The notes under the pieces: generated by a model
What the model was told of the DNA's origin: nothing
Database searches by the model: none
The model's input: only the letters and a program-made list of their open reading frames with translations
Shown here: piece after piece, positions 1 through 12,956 of the stretch
Layout: the number at the start of each line of letters is the position of its first letter
How positions within the stretch are numbered: position 1 is the first letter of the stretch
Origin: Sternotherus odoratus
Lineage: Eukaryota; Chordata; Testudines; Kinosternidae
Reading direction: 5' to 3'
NCBI GenBank assembly: GCA_032164245.1
Contig: JAVMKO010000004.1
Coordinates: 30,977,626 to 31,041,625, forward strand
Length of the DNA: 64,000 nt
Position numbers and translations under genes: made by a program

Positions 1-189
1 CCCTCTCAGGTAACATTAACCCCATACAGGCAGAATAACACTCTCCAGCACTTTACACTTATGACAGTCACAGCTAAACTTAAGGTGGCACAGACTGTTT
101 ACAGAGTTGTAGCTGTGTTAGTCCAAAACGTTGGGGGTTGTCTCGTTAGAATTGGTAAGGCAACTTCCATCTTTTCATGTAGCATGGTT

Positions 190-217
190 ATGTATGTATG
201 TATCTATCTATCTATCT
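190..217. repeat. Tetranucleotide microsatellite (TATG)n-(TATC)n
   Basis: A short run of TATG units passes into four TATC-type units. It is an ordinary compound microsatellite immediately upstream of a retroposon-like fragment. Confidence 0.85.
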
Positions 218-229
218 TCCAACTGAATT

Positions 230-335
230 TTCCACACCATGCATCTGATGAAGTGGGTCTTAGCCCAGGAATGCTTATACCCCAATAAAATTGTTAGTCT
301 CTAAGGTGCCACAAGTAATCCTTGTTTTTACAGGC
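230..335 (+). repeat. Fragment of a turtle interspersed element (GATGAAGTGGG...TTAGTCTCTAAGGTGCCAC family)
   Basis: The stretch holds the family hallmarks in order: GATGAAGTGGGTCTTAGCCC, then an AAGCTTAT-like segment (here ATGCTTAT), then TTAGTCTCTAAGGTGCCACA. The same family recurs at about 18.28 kb (opposite strand), 23.64 kb (folded), 41.59 kb (same strand) and 45.78 kb (opposite strand). I recognise it as a high-copy turtle repeat but cannot assign a class from memory; the copy at 18.28 kb has a 13-bp target duplication, which favours a retroposon. Confidence 0.7.
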
Positions 336-3300
336 TGTTAACACATTTCAAAGAACCATTCAAGGTGAAGTGGCTCATTAAACATTCCTTTTGTCATAGG
401 AAGTACTGACAAGGCTACAACAACAGTGCATACAGCTGTAGTGAAACTGAAGCAGAGGATAGTATGGAAGTAACATCATATTGGATAATAGCTAACAAAT
501 ATATGTATTAAGACTATTCTGGAATTGCATAGCATCATTTAGAAAGTGCGGACATTCACAAGGCATACTGATATTTCACTTGCTGCCACTAATTGTAAAT
601 CTGTCAGCTGAGTTGGCTCGCATACTCTGCCCTTTTGAGGTTATGGAACAAAAACTCAGTGCTGATGAGGCACATTTATGCCAAGAACTACAAGAAATTA
701 TTTTTCTTCATTGATCACTGGAATGCAGCCAAGCTTGTTTCAAAAAGGAAAAGAGCATTGCCACATTAAAATGTGCAGTGAACTTTCCAACCAAGCTGTC
801 TGCTCCATCCTCACTGCGATGATTGACCAAACCTATGGTAAAATTACTTGAATCCATATTTAAAAGCTAACGTGTACATAATACTTTAATTAGAGAAAGA
901 CAACAATCTTAGGAGGGAGGCTAGGCTGTTAATAAACCAACTTCTCTATGACAATAATGTCCTTGTTCTCTAATCCTTCTCTCTAATGAGCAAATTGATA
1001 AAAATATACTTCTGAAATCAGAGATTAGCTTTGCCTTAGTCTTGTGAAAGGCAGAACTTCAGGATGTTTAATAAGCAGCATACACTGTGTGAGACTAGGC
1101 AAGAGCATGGGACAGAAACAGTGTAGACTCCCAATACATTCTTTCTTATCAAACAAATTACAAATCATGACTTCTCCACTACACAGAATTTTTAAAAAAG
1201 AACTGTAATATTTTTTGGAAGTAATCAGATGAGACTACTGTAAAGAGGGTTATAAATTCTGTTTATCTGAATAAGTAGCTAGGTCTTGGAGCTATGTAAT
1301 GTCGTTTTTCTTAGCAGCTGAGCATAATACCAGTCAATTCTTTTCTTCCTCACTCTCTTCTCTTACTGAATTATTTCTTAGATGTAGAACTGCTGTCTAC
1401 AAGTTATATCTACACATACAAAGAAAATATTACGGTGGCACAAAAACAGTCCATTAAGTAAGACTGGTGTGCAAACAGATCCATAGCTCAGTGACTGATA
1501 AGATCATTGAAAGTATGTTCTGTATATTTACCCTGGTGTACATGTAAAATGTATCTGCTGATAAATGCTTCAGTGTAGACCACTGGAATTCCCTACTGGC
1601 ATAAACACCTTAAAAATGTTAGCCCATTGGTTGAATATTCATGTGTAAGGCACTAATTTTGTACATACAGTACACAATATATGAAATTTGTTAGCTATTT
1701 GTCATATTATGTGTGAGATAGTAGGGTTATTCTGTGGAATCTTGTCGCTGTCAACACTGCTCACATCACTGCTCCTGCTGACATCTCATCTCTTCTCCCC
1801 TGGCACTCTCCCTCTCAGCTTACAATATTGAGATAAACCTTTGGCATTGCTGGAGTTCTGAGAGTTTCACTTTCTAAGCTTAATAGTAGTTTAATGTGGT
1901 GGGTTGGGGGGGGGCAGTTGTCTATGAAATTTCCTAGGGTGTTGGTTGGTTTGTTTTCAGGTTGGGACACTACATCACTTCCTCGATTGCAGTACAGTGA
2001 GCTCACATGCATAATATGGTTACACAATGAGGAAGGGGCTCTTTCAAAATAACCTTAACTTTAGCACCCTTACCATTGAATCTCCCCCTGGTATTGTAGC
2101 CGCAGATCACCAAATCGGCAGAGGGTATTCTGTGAGGTCTTAAATAGGGCACGCCTGAGGATGCAGAAGTAGCTAATATCCCTTGCCCTCTTGTGCATGC
2201 AGAATATCCTCTGAGACATGGGTAAATGATTATAAGTCCCTCTGCATTCCCCTCCCTGCCAAAAAACCCCAAATCCTAAAGATTGTTGCGGTATTTTTAG
2301 TCTCAGATGGGATCATACATAAAAATACATCACTTAAAAAAAACTGCATCATTGGTTACATTTCAAGCGCAGTATTCAACACAAAAACAAGAAACTTTAT
2401 AAACAGATACCCATCAAATCCTCACTCTGGTTCCTGGGTATTTTATTACAGAATCCTCTTTTATGATTATGTATCTTACAAACAGTCAGCACTATAATAG
2501 TATCAGTCAGCAAGATAGCATAACCAGGACAGGTGTCAGCTATTTCAGCCATCTGCTTCACTAGATTGTGTACACAGTTTATTTATCATCTTAATATTCC
2601 CAGATACCTTAATGAGTTTCTCACTCTAATTAAATGTGCAACTTGCAGAGACCATTGGCTGCCAGATTGCACTGACTGTGAACACGCTGTCTTTGTTTAA
2701 AGAAAGCATATTTTGGGAGAGGTACACTTCAGTTTTTTGTACACATGATCACAAATTAGGTGAAATTTGATTTTTAATTAAACAAATTAATATCTAAGGC
2801 AGCAAACACAAATATATATGCAAATGAACATACTCTAAGAAGAGGGATTAAAAACCTTTAATTTCACCTTTATGTACATAGCAACATTCATTTCATTGCA
2901 ACTGCAGAGAAACAGATGGAAAATCAGAAAGTGATTGACTGCTCAGAGTTAAAATTATATGCAGCGATGTCACAGAAACCTCACAGGAATAACACCAAGG
3001 AAAGACATGTTGTTTTTATCACAATTAAGTATTTCATTATTACAGTAAGAAAGAATTTTCTTCTACAAGTTTTGTTACGGTACTGTGAATGGACATCCTT
3101 AACTTGGGTGTCTCTCTCTCTCGCAGACACATCTTAGATGACAGGGATTTTTTGCATTCTGTTCATCTTTGACAGCTCAGGTAGGCTAGCACTGTATCTT
3201 CATCTAGAAGAAGCTATCTTTGTGTCTGATAAGAATTCATAAATCTGTCTAGTAAATTGCACAATTACATCAGTGTTTGGATTAAAATGCTTGGTTCTAA

Positions 3301-4348
3301 TGTCTAGTAAACACTCAGGAAACAAGTTAGCTGGAGAAAAGACACTGCATGACAAGGACATGAGCAGCCAGACTCAGACTGATATTAGTATCTAGCATTT
3401 AATGTTGTATGCTACAGATTTCATGCATACTTTACTTTAGCATGAGGTTCTTACTGGTAAAAGAAAATAAAATATTATCATTTGTTCTTATAGATGTTGC
3501 ATGTTTTAACTGCTCTGCTCAAATCCATATAAAGCTGGGCAAATACTGAAAACAATTCCCACAAATACTACTTTTATTTTTAAACAAATTTCCTTACACT
3601 CTGTGCCCCCTTTTGTTTTCCCTTTGCACTACTGTTCTAGCAAAAAAAAATTGGCAAGTTCTTCACTAAAATAGCAATTTTTAAGAGACTATTGTGGAAT
3701 TTACTCAGAATGCAAATTTTGATTTGAAAACCTCACGTGTTTGCACCAGAAAATTTGAAACTAAGTTCATCTAGGTAAAATGTACTGAATAAATTAAATC
3801 CCATCCTGGGGATAACACTTCCATATTAATATTAATGCGCTCCTTTTATAAAAACGAAATCAATGTCATACGTTTCTTTTCATTCTTTTTCACCTACCTA
3901 ATGTAGTTACAGATCAGAGGCTATATTTCCATTTGTAATGAACCCTTAAAGCATGAGTTTATTCAACAGTTCATTTATATTAGATCTCTTAGTTGAAAGG
4001 TAAGATGCCAACAATGAGAGCAGATCATTTAACAGGCTGTTTTAGGTATAAAGCTGCAGCCTGCAAAGATATATATTCATAAGCTTAACTTTAATCACGA
4101 GTCATACGTTTGAACAAAAAATAAAGAATCCCAAATTTGTCCTTCAAGCCTCCTGAAGGACAAACTGCCTTGAGCCAGAATCCTCATAGTGTACGCTGAC
4201 TTTTTTTCCCACCTGATATCTTAAGAATGAATACATGCAGGAGTCAGGGGTCTCTGGTCACTCTACACCTGGCTGTATGGCACCATCTATTATAGAGGTA
4301 CAAAAGGATTGCCAAGAGAATAAGCTTTAACATGTGCTTGGGAACTTT
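336..4348. other. Anonymous AT-rich sequence, no gene seen
   Basis: No exon-like open frame, RNA gene or recognisable transposon was found. The short open frames are what AT-rich random DNA gives. The only structures noted are a run of ten G at 1905-1914 and scattered short A or T runs. Confidence 0.5.
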
Positions 4349-5008
4349 GTTGGCTTGGGTACTTCAACTGTGGATGAAGCCTTTGCCTGTGAAATAGCTG
4401 CTGATTCTCTTGGTGAAGAATGGAAGAGATATGTTGTCTGCATTAGTGGTGGTAATGATAAACAAGGTGACCCATGGATGTGTCAACCTGCTGCTTAGTA
4501 AGCGCCATGCCTGCTATCGCTCCCGGAAGAACTGGAGAAAGAAAAAACAAGTCTGTCCAGGTTGCATTGTTGATGCCAACTTTAGTGTCCTGAATTTGGT
4601 CATTGTAAAGAAAGGTGAGAAGTATATTCCTGGACTGACAGATACCACTGTGCCTCATCAACTTGGTCTCAAGAGGGCTAGCCGAATCCACAAGCTGTTT
4701 AACATTCCAAAGAAGATGTTGTGCATTAGCATGTGGTGAGAAAACCCCTAAACAAGGAAGGCAAGAAACCCAGGACCAAGGCTCCTAAGATCCAATGACT
4801 GGTGACTCCCCGAGTTCTGCCACATAAGTGCAGACGTATTGCTCTGAAGAAGCAACGGATGCAGATGAACAAGGAAGAAGAGGCAGAATATGCTAAGCTT
4901 TTGGCCAAGAGAATGAAAGAGGCCAAGGAAAAACACCAGGAGCAGATAGCCAAGAGACGACGAGACCCTCCATCTAAATCTGAGTCAAGCCAAAACAGGG
5001 AACTTGAC
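4349..5008 (+). pseudogene. RPS6P: Processed pseudogene of ribosomal protein S6 (eS6), 5'-truncated
   Basis: RPS6 is a component of the 40S ribosomal subunit; this copy cannot make it. Translation gives long intron-free blocks of the family: [18 protein letters not shown] near 4418, then [70 protein letters not shown] and [18 protein letters not shown], with [18 protein letters not shown] and SKSESSQ near 4993. The N-terminal roughly 35 codons are missing or unrecognisable. Damage includes a deletion in the GFPMKQGVL region after NDKQG, frame changes near 4410-4480 and 4715-4740, an in-frame TGA replacing the Arg before LVTPRVL, loss of the LSSLRAST stretch near the C-terminus, and loss of the normal stop. 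The CGA-to-TGA and CGC-to-TGC changes look like CpG decay. The absence of introns implies retrotransposition, but no poly-A tail or target duplication remains. Two open frames (4410-4739 and 4802-5011) cover most of it. Confidence 0.93.
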
Positions 5009-5074
5009 TAGATATAACATGGTGAAGAATAAAATATTGGCTGTTAGATTGCCCATTTCTCTCTAAACTTACAG

Positions 5075-5240
5075 CTCTGATCCACAAAGAGACTTAGACG
5101 TCTAAGTAACAGATTTAGGTGCTACTGCAATTCACTTTACCTCATTCAGCTGGTGCCTAACTCATTTTGTGTATACATTTTGCTGTAAAAATTCTCTGTG
5201 CAAAAATTTATGCCCCTGGGCATATACACTGGGTCAACAG
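5075..5240. repeat. Diverged interspersed repeat with TTAGGTGC / GGTGCCTAA motifs
   Basis: Wording such as CTGATCCACAAAGAGACTTAG, ATTTAGGTGC and GGTGCCTAACTCATTTTGTG resembles a turtle repeat that also appears in the flanks of the Tigger at 11.7 and 15.6 kb and near 47.4 kb. It lies directly downstream of the RPS6 pseudogene. The class is unknown and the edges are rough. Confidence 0.4.
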
Positions 5241-8200
5241 AAATCAGAGACCTGTTTCTGCCAGATTCTAAACAGAGAGGGAGTAGCAGCCTTTTTAATG
5301 CCCTTTGTATAGATCATGACACTTCCACCAAGTAGTTTTTAGTGACACCTTTCCCCAAGCTAAGGTTAATTAGAAAGACAGGATATGGCAGAAGAAGCAG
5401 GAGTGACAGGATGTTAGTGAGAGGGAAAAATGCATCTGTAAATTGTTTAAAAAGGAAGTTCTGAAGTATTTTTCCATCTGTTTTTGAGTAGCTGCAGATG
5501 AAACTTAACACATTTTGCTTTAAAAACAAAAAAATAGTAAAACCATATAATTTGTAAGCAAGAAAGTGGCTGTTTGCTGACATGCTGTGGGAGATCTAGT
5601 TTAAGTTAGTATCTGAAAAGAGTAAGTGAAATTGACTTTTAAAATTATTTTTATAATTATATATAAAATAATCCTCATGGAGCAGAAGGAAGGGAAAAGA
5701 ATAAAAGTTCAGGGAGGGAAAAGAAAAGGAAAAATGGTTTAATTTCAACAAGCAAACTAATTGTAATAGTGTCCAGATGTCACATTGCTAGTCATAGGAA
5801 GTCAACTGGCCAACAGCCTATTCAGAGATCAGCACCCCTGTAGGAAGGTTAGATGAAATAAAATAACCATGGGAACTTTTTTTTAAAAAAAAAGTTTACT
5901 AGAGGAGGATGTAAAGAATGAAATTCTTGACTACATGGTGTGATGGTTTGAGGGATCTGTCTGTATAATTTATGATTTCTAGTCAGTATTATGAAGTTCT
6001 TGGAATGAAAATTGCTGTACCGCTGAATGCACTGTGTAAATATGGAATCCACCATTGAGGACAGATACACACCAGACTGCTGACCATGGTGGCTCATTAG
6101 AACTCAACAGCCATCTATTCAGAGATAAAACAAGGGGTTTGCTCCAGCTGGGAGACGATACTGTGTCCATCGCTCTGAGGGAAGGGGAAGAGGAGATAAA
6201 TGGAAAATTGCCAAAGCGGGACAAAGACAGGTGACCAAAGGTTATCAAAGGAATCATGGGGGAAGTCCCAAGGAGACTTAGGAAGTTTGGGCAGAAGAAG
6301 GGAAGGAGACAGAATGGACAAGGTCAGAAAGAGAGAGGCACCATTTTTTATAAGAGAAACTATATGTTTTCAAGGGAAGGAACCTTGAACCCTCAGAGCA
6401 CCTCAGCCTAAAGATTGCTCTGAAAGGGTGAGGAAACTGAAGCAGAGAAGCATGTGGAGGTTTTTTAATATATAGATCTGCATATTTCTTATGTGATTAA
6501 GGAAAGAGCAACACTGTGTTAGAATTATGTGAGAATTGTTATATGCTACACTTACCTCTTCAAGAGTCCATGTGGTAAACCAGAATGTTCTCACCTTTGA
6601 GTGGAGTTTTGAGATATGGTGGGTTTAAGCTGTTGGGACATTTTAGGGAACAGCACTGTTCTTGGGAACCTCATAACATTGGGGTGGAGCCCTATTTCTG
6701 TGAGAGGGTAAGAGACTGAGAGTCAGTGTCCAAGAAATGTCAATGTCTGACATTGTGTCCTCCCTTGGCTACTCTGACACTATGCTTCAGCCTACTGATA
6801 CCAAGGAAGACTTAAAATATGGGGGGGGGGGTTCAGTGTCTGGATCCACTCACAGTAGTCTGGTGAGCCACCAGACTGGGGAGCCTGAGATCTGTGATGT
6901 AGGGTTTACTCCATTTGTTATTAAAGGGCCATATCCATAATGAACTTAGACCAATTTAAACCAGCTGAAAATTTGGCCTCAGCTTTGAAAGATTCCTCTT
7001 CAGAATTGTCAGATTTACTTATTGGTTTATGGGGATTTCTGAGGCTAATTCAGTAAATATTTATTCTCTTACTAGTAAAGATAAGATCTACCTAGAGGTG
7101 GCAACTTCCTACAATACTGCTATGGAGACATAGTGAGCTCCCTACTATAGGAAATGAGAGATCTTCCACTCACTGACTTCTTGTTCATCATTCTTCTGCT
7201 TTTGAGTATGAGATTACCTAAAGGGCTTCTGCAACATCAAATGCATTTTCTTCACCTTTTTTGCTGTCTTCAAATTTGCCACTCATGCTTTTTTCTGGTT
7301 CTTTTCCAAGCACAGATGGCACTTCCACTATATTTCAAATAGAAGTCTAATGAGAGAAGACTAATGTATTCATCTTACTTTCTTTTGTTGGCAATGACTC
7401 TGTTAGTAATTTGCTGTTGATACCAATTATTTTGAGAAACATCAGTATTTTTTTCTTCTCTCAATAGTTCAACTATCTCAATATTTGTAAATGAATAAAA
7501 AGAACAAAGAAGTACAAAGTTAAAGAGAGTTCTTGCTTTACATGAAAATGCATATGTTGCCTTTAACAGGAGTCATATGTAGTCATTAAAACAGCAGAAT
7601 AAGAACCATTCCTGGGTTTTTCCCCAGTTCTGCCACTGAATTATTATATGGCCATTGTTCACTTGACCCCTTATGAATCAGTTTACCCATCTGTGGCACA
7701 CCAATAGTAATGGCTATAGTTTACTAACCAACTTTTCAGCAGTGTTGAGAAGCTCAGTGTTTTAGTATTTAAAGTATTTTGCTCTCTTTGAATGAAAGAT
7801 GAAATGTAAAGTATTTTCATTTCTATATCTTGGCTTTGGGATGTAATGCCAGAAAAAAAAAGTTTTCTTAAAGTAAACACCTGACAGCAATTTTATTTGA
7901 ATAAATACTGTTGGTATTTTCCACTCTCATCATAGAGCAAAGTGAAGAGATATGCTTTAACAACTTGAGATAGAGGACTAAGCCAAACCCTTATTCACAG
8001 CTGCAAAGTTGTTTGGTCATTTAAAAATGCTGTTTGCTTTTGAAAGCACATCTCACCCATAAATGCTAAAATAATCCATTATGCAATACTGTCTAAAAAC
8101 CTATTGCCAAGTGATGCAATTGTTACCCTCTGGTCACTGAGTTACCTGTTCCCTTCTGAGACTAAGTATTGAGTCTGTGTATTGGGTACAGAATGGGACA

Positions 8201-11200
8201 TGCAAATCCTAATAACTGGTAAATTACACAATCATTGCTGTTCAGATATGAAAGGAAATTTCTTGGCTTTGTGGGAAACAAAGATCTCCAAACACAGTTT
8301 CCACAGTTCTTTCACTGAATATAGTCAGACAGAGCTTTAAATGGATGAAGTGTCAAGAGCAAGGAAGTAGCTTATTTGCACCTAGACTCACATGACCTCT
8401 GTGAAATAAATTACAGCATACTAAGTAACTGCATTGCACACAAACCAGATTTTACTGTGTGTTACTGCAGGGGATTTCTTGGCTTTATGAAGTATTGTAG
8501 GAGTTGATCAGACTAAGGAAATTGTACCATTTTCTCCTACCTATTGTTTTACATTATTAAGTAGAAAGGTCAGTGTTGTAATTTCCAGAGATGACCTGAC
8601 CAAAACTTTGACTGGGTAGAAAGGAGTGAACTTCATAACTTTTAAAAAAACAGATAGTTCATTTATAAATCTCCCATTTTTGATAAATAGTAATTAATAC
8701 TCACAACCTGAAAGATACAAAGAATAAAAGGTAGAACATATATTGTGTAGCCATCACTCCTTGTCCATGAAAATGTTGTGGTGCCTGGGAATGCTTCACA
8801 TGCACAAAAGATATTGTCTTTTACCTTGATCATAAGTTGCATGGAGCCTTTTCTTTTACTCAGGGGAGACATGGCTGAAATTGCAAACTAAAATGAATTG
8901 CCTGTAGCTTATGTGTCAAAGTTCCAGAGAACCATAAACGGGGTCAGTAGGCTTTTCTGTGTGAAATGGTAATAAAAAAGGAGAAGCTCAACTGATTTTT
9001 CCAAAGACATGGAGATTCAAGGAAGAAATGCATCACTGTCAAATTTATTGTTGCAACTATGCCGCAACGTTCAAAGGAACTAGAAAATCAGAAACCCTTC
9101 CTCCCCCTGAAAAATCTGTCTGAAATGCCTGGTTTGAGTGTCTATAGAAGTTTGAAACACTGAGCTATTTAATAGTTCAGTGGATTAAAACATTAATTCT
9201 TTGCTCTGTCTGAGCTGCACACAAAACAGTGTAAAAGTGACTTTTTGCCCCCCAAACTCAATTCTGAACTGGTAAGAGGCTGTTTATGCCCCCAGCACAA
9301 CTTAAAAAAGACTCAAGGCTACTCTGATTTGTTCCTGGGTGTCAACAGTCTCAAAAGGTAGTTCCATTATCTGGGGATCACTGGAGTACAGCAGAGCACT
9401 TACCACAGCCACTATTTCCCCATCTAAGTCTCCTGGCCAGGAGATGTGTTTGGCCTAAATCTGGCCTATGTATTGCTGTCCCACAAGACAAAAATCACAT
9501 GGACGGAATCTTCGGGTGGCTATTGAAGCCTAACAAACCCAGAAATCAGGTCTTGGCATTTAAACGCTGCTTATTGATGAATACAAGTAGACCTGATGGT
9601 CTTAATCTGTTAGGTAGTGATTATTAAAACTCCCTTTTTCCACAGACTTCAGTACTACCCCAGCTCTTTCCAGATTCAGAGGGTCATGCAAGATTTATTT
9701 CTTTTCATGGGACTTTCTGCAATAATGTCTAAAACCTGTCCAGTTAATTCAATAAATAAAATAAACTGACAGCATGATTCACTGTGATTGTGCTTGATGA
9801 AATGTAATGCCTTGCATAAGTGAACAGTGAAGTGATAGTGAGGTAGCTTATTAATTGTAAAGTTAGTGCTTATCCAAAATACCCACCAGATTTCTCCACT
9901 GAGGGTGAGGGCAGCAGTTTTGCCACCTCTCTCTCAATGCTTCTCCATGCCACCTCCAATCTGAGCTCGATGGTAGAACAGAAGTTTAGACCTCATTCTT
10001 TTCACTTTTCTGTAGTCCATTCAGAATTTAGGGATCTGTCAGAGGCAAAGGACTTTCTGAAATCTAAGGTTAAGGAGGCAGCCTGTGTTTTTCTTCTGAC
10101 CCTGTGACAGTGGTCTCTGTCAATTGTTAGTTCTCTATGCATAAGGGTTTCATGCAGAAATTTAATACAGACCAAGGCTAATAGTTAAGAAAAAAAAACA
10201 TTCTGTCTAATCTCCAGGGGACTGCCACTCCCATTTTCATAGAGATGGGCCAACGTGGGAGGGACATGAAATGGACATGGAGCCAAGGCTCTGCCCCATC
10301 CAGCAAAGCTGAGCAGGAATTGAAGAGGAAGTAATCTGCTACTGGAGCCAAAGCATAACCAAGACAGATCTGCAATTGACTTTCTGACCCCAGGCAACCA
10401 CACAGCTAATTACAATCTAGTATTTACAATGGGATATAATACTAGTTCCACAAGAAGACCTATAGAAGTAAATAGATCTACTTTATATAGCAAACACTGC
10501 CATTCAGACACTAAAGATTGTTAAATTCCTGCACATGCTGCAAGAATATTACCAAAAGAGAGCAACTGCATACTTGAGAATTATTTTTTTGAAGACTAAC
10601 ACCTCTGAAAGGTTTTTATTTCTATTTTTCCCTTCTTTTGTCACTTCAGAACATTCTGCATAGTAGTGAATAAGCTACAAATCCGTGAGAATGCACAAAT
10701 GTGTTGATTAAATCTTTCTTATGTAGAACCTACTTTAGTTAGGAAGGAAGCTTATTTTGAATGCTGCATCTCCACTGTGCCTGGGAGATACATTTGTCAA
10801 AAGGTTTGTTTCACCCATAAAAACAAATTACAGAAGAATAATAGAACTTGCAGCAAGACATTTCATTTTGGACATTGGATACTATGCAAAAAATAACACT
10901 ATGAGTGAAGACCAAGACTTTCAAGCATGGCTAGTGATATATGGTGCTTAACTTTAGAGACACTTTAGAGAGACCTGATTTATTTTTTTATTCTTTTATT
11001 ATTTACTTGATGCTCAACTTGGTGCTCAACACTTTATGAAAATTAGGCCTGTGAAAGTTGGTTCACCCCAAAATTGAATCACCCTAAGTATCTATTCATT
11101 TAAAAAAACACCAGCTGACATTTCTTCAAATTGTCTTACAACCTTCTTTGGCATGTCTGGAATCAGATACATTATTTTTAAAAAGTTTAACCTTTTTTAA

Positions 11201-11350
11201 TCTGAAAAAAAAAACATTTGAGGATCAGTATATATTTTGAGGAGGTTTAATTAAGCACTAGGTTTTCCTATCCCTTTAGAAACAAGATAACACAGAAGTA
11301 ACTGCTATTTATAGTGCATTGCCCCTTTTCACTTGTGCCTAATGTGCAGC
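5241..11350. other. Anonymous sequence, no gene seen
   Basis: About 6 kb without a recognised gene or clear transposon. The frame at 6737-6940 spans a run of ten G (6822-6831) and shows no family features. Repeats too old to recognise by eye may be present. Confidence 0.45.
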
Positions 11351-11358
11351 ATTAACAG

Positions 11359-11412
11359 TCTGATCCAAAGTACAGTGAAGTCAATGGATATATTTCAATT
11401 TCAGTTTTGGAT
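11359..11412. repeat. Short palindromic MITE-like repeat (TGATCCAAAG...TTTTGGATC)
   Basis: Ends reading CTGATCCAAAGT and TTTTGGATC are inverted relative to each other around GTGAAGTCAATGG, a motif typical of small palindromic repeats that are common in turtle and bird genomes. A related copy with cleaner ends lies at 31537-31594. Confidence 0.5.
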
Positions 11413-11436
11413 CTTTGCATTTATGGAAAATCCCAG

Positions 11437-11640
11437 AGTGATGTAGTTATACTGACCTAACCCCCTGTGTAGACAGCTCTATGTCAAAGGGAGAAGTTCT
11501 CCTTTCAATGTAGTTGCCACCTCTCAGGGAGGTGGATTAACAAAGCTAATGGAAGAACCTCTCCCACTGACATCGGAGCATCTTCACAAAATGCTGCAGT
11601 GGTGCAGCTGCACAGCCAGAGGGCTGTACATGAAGACAAG
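11437..11640. mobile_element. Short TIR DNA-transposon remnant (GTGTAGACAGCTCTATGTC family)
   Basis: The sequence carries GTTATACTGACCTAACCCCC, GTGTAGACAGCTCTATGTC, GGGAGAAGTTCTCC and GGAGGTGGATTA, in the order of a turtle non-autonomous TIR element. GAGAAGTTCTC is an internal palindrome. It abuts an older repeat on its right. No transposase is present. Confidence 0.6.
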
Positions 11641-12591
11641 CTCAGAGATAGTCACCTAAGTCCAGACTGTAGAGAAGGACCTCCCTCTGCTTGGGATTCA
11701 GTTGCAAACTCACCCTTGGAGTTAGGTGCCTTTGCTATTTTAGCAAGAAGTGGAATAGAGAAGGAGGACCTTCCTCATCATTTTTAGCCCAGTGATTTGG
11801 GTACTCCCCTGAGATAGGAGAGAGCTCTAGTTCAAGTCCCCCTTCCACCTAACTGAAAAATGTATCTGACTTGTGATCTACCCCTTCTCAGGTGAGTTCC
11901 TGGACCACTGAGCTATGGGATATTCTGATGTGCTTTTCTTGGTCTCTTCTGCTGAAACTGTTCCACTGTGTATTAAAAACAAACAAAAAAGTCCTCGGAG
12001 TAGAGAGATTGGAAGCTGGGTCCTCTAGCTCTCTCATGTAAATGATCTAGCCTCTGAGCTACAAAGGCATTCATTCTCATGCTTGTGCTCACTCTCTCTT
12101 CCCCACTACCCCAATGATTATTTCATAATGAGCCACCATGCAAAAGCTTCAACAGGAGAGAGCCCCTCACACTGCAAGAGACTGAGGGAGTCCCCACATC
12201 TGACTATTCAATAAGCCAATGGTTAGGGCTTGCTCCTGAGAGGTGGGACTGTTCAGTTCCTTCTTTCTCTCAGGTATGTACGTGGGGAGATTAACTGGCA
12301 GAAGTATCCTAACAATTGGGCTAAAAGTTATAAAGGAAATCTGCATCATTTCCCCCCCCCCCCCCCCAGCTGTTTTGTGTAAGTTTTGTGTATCTATAGG
12401 GGTCTGAGCTGGAAGGTGATGTCTGAGCTGGCAGATGAGATCTAAGTAGGCTTAACAGATATGCCCACCCCCTTGGCGAGTTAGTCAGAAGAACCCTATC
12501 TTTCCTTGGTTTTGTGAAACACTTTGAGGATTAGATGTTTGGACGCTTGGTCTGGGGCTTCAGTGTGCATGCACAGAGGCAGAAACATAGG
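11641..12591. repeat. Older turtle interspersed repeat, left part (interrupted by the Tigger)
   Basis: Several segments have tRNA-like or box-like wording found in a common turtle repeat: TAGCCCAGTGATTTGGGTACTC, AGTTCAAGTCCCCCTTCCACC, GGACCACTGAGCTATGGGATATTCT and CCAATGGTTAGGGCTTGCTCCTGAGAGGTGGGAC. A similar arrangement occurs at 46.8-47.1 kb. It appears to resume at 15518, beyond the Tigger. The class is unknown; it does not fold into one intact tRNA. Confidence 0.5.
12352..12367. repeat. Poly-C run (16 C)
   Basis: Sixteen consecutive C residues lie inside the older repeat. Runs like this are prone to length error in assembly, so the exact count is uncertain. Confidence 0.9.
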
Positions 12592-12593
12592 TA

Positions 12594-12617
12594 CAGTGAA
12601 ACCTCGATTTAACGGAC
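12594..12617 (+). repeat. Tigger left terminal inverted repeat
   Basis: 24 bp, perfectly inverted relative to the right end, preceded by TA. Further GTCCGTTAAATC-type subterminal motifs follow to about 12662. Confidence 0.95.
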
Positions 12618-12956
12618 TAATTCGGGCGAGGGGATGTCCGTTAAATCAGAAAGTCCGTTATTTAAGAAAGTAGGTTTTCCGAATGCATGTTAAAAAATTG
12701 ACTTTTGTGTAATTAAAATTAAGTACTGTATGTATGAAAAGTTTAATTTCACAGAAAAGTGTTCTGTATGTATTATTGCTTATGTATTCACCGTAGTTTT
12801 GAGACTGTAATAAACAAGTATGCAATCTAAATCAAAATAAATAAACATTTTTCTGAAAACACACTTTACTGTACTTATATTTAACTAAACAAATAAACAA
12901 TGTTCTTAAAAACAAAGCAAAATTTACATTTTATAAAAAACAATTTTTTTTCCTAT

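Noticed and set aside
6737..6940. 67-codon ATG frame with a poly-Gly stretch
   Set aside because: The glycines come from a ten-G homopolymer that would shift frame with any length change; no family features.
11787..12240. tRNA gene suggested by GGTTAGGG and GTTCAAGTCCC-like boxes
   Set aside because: No cloverleaf with anticodon and acceptor stems can be built; the wording recurs in scattered, diverged form as part of an old repeat.
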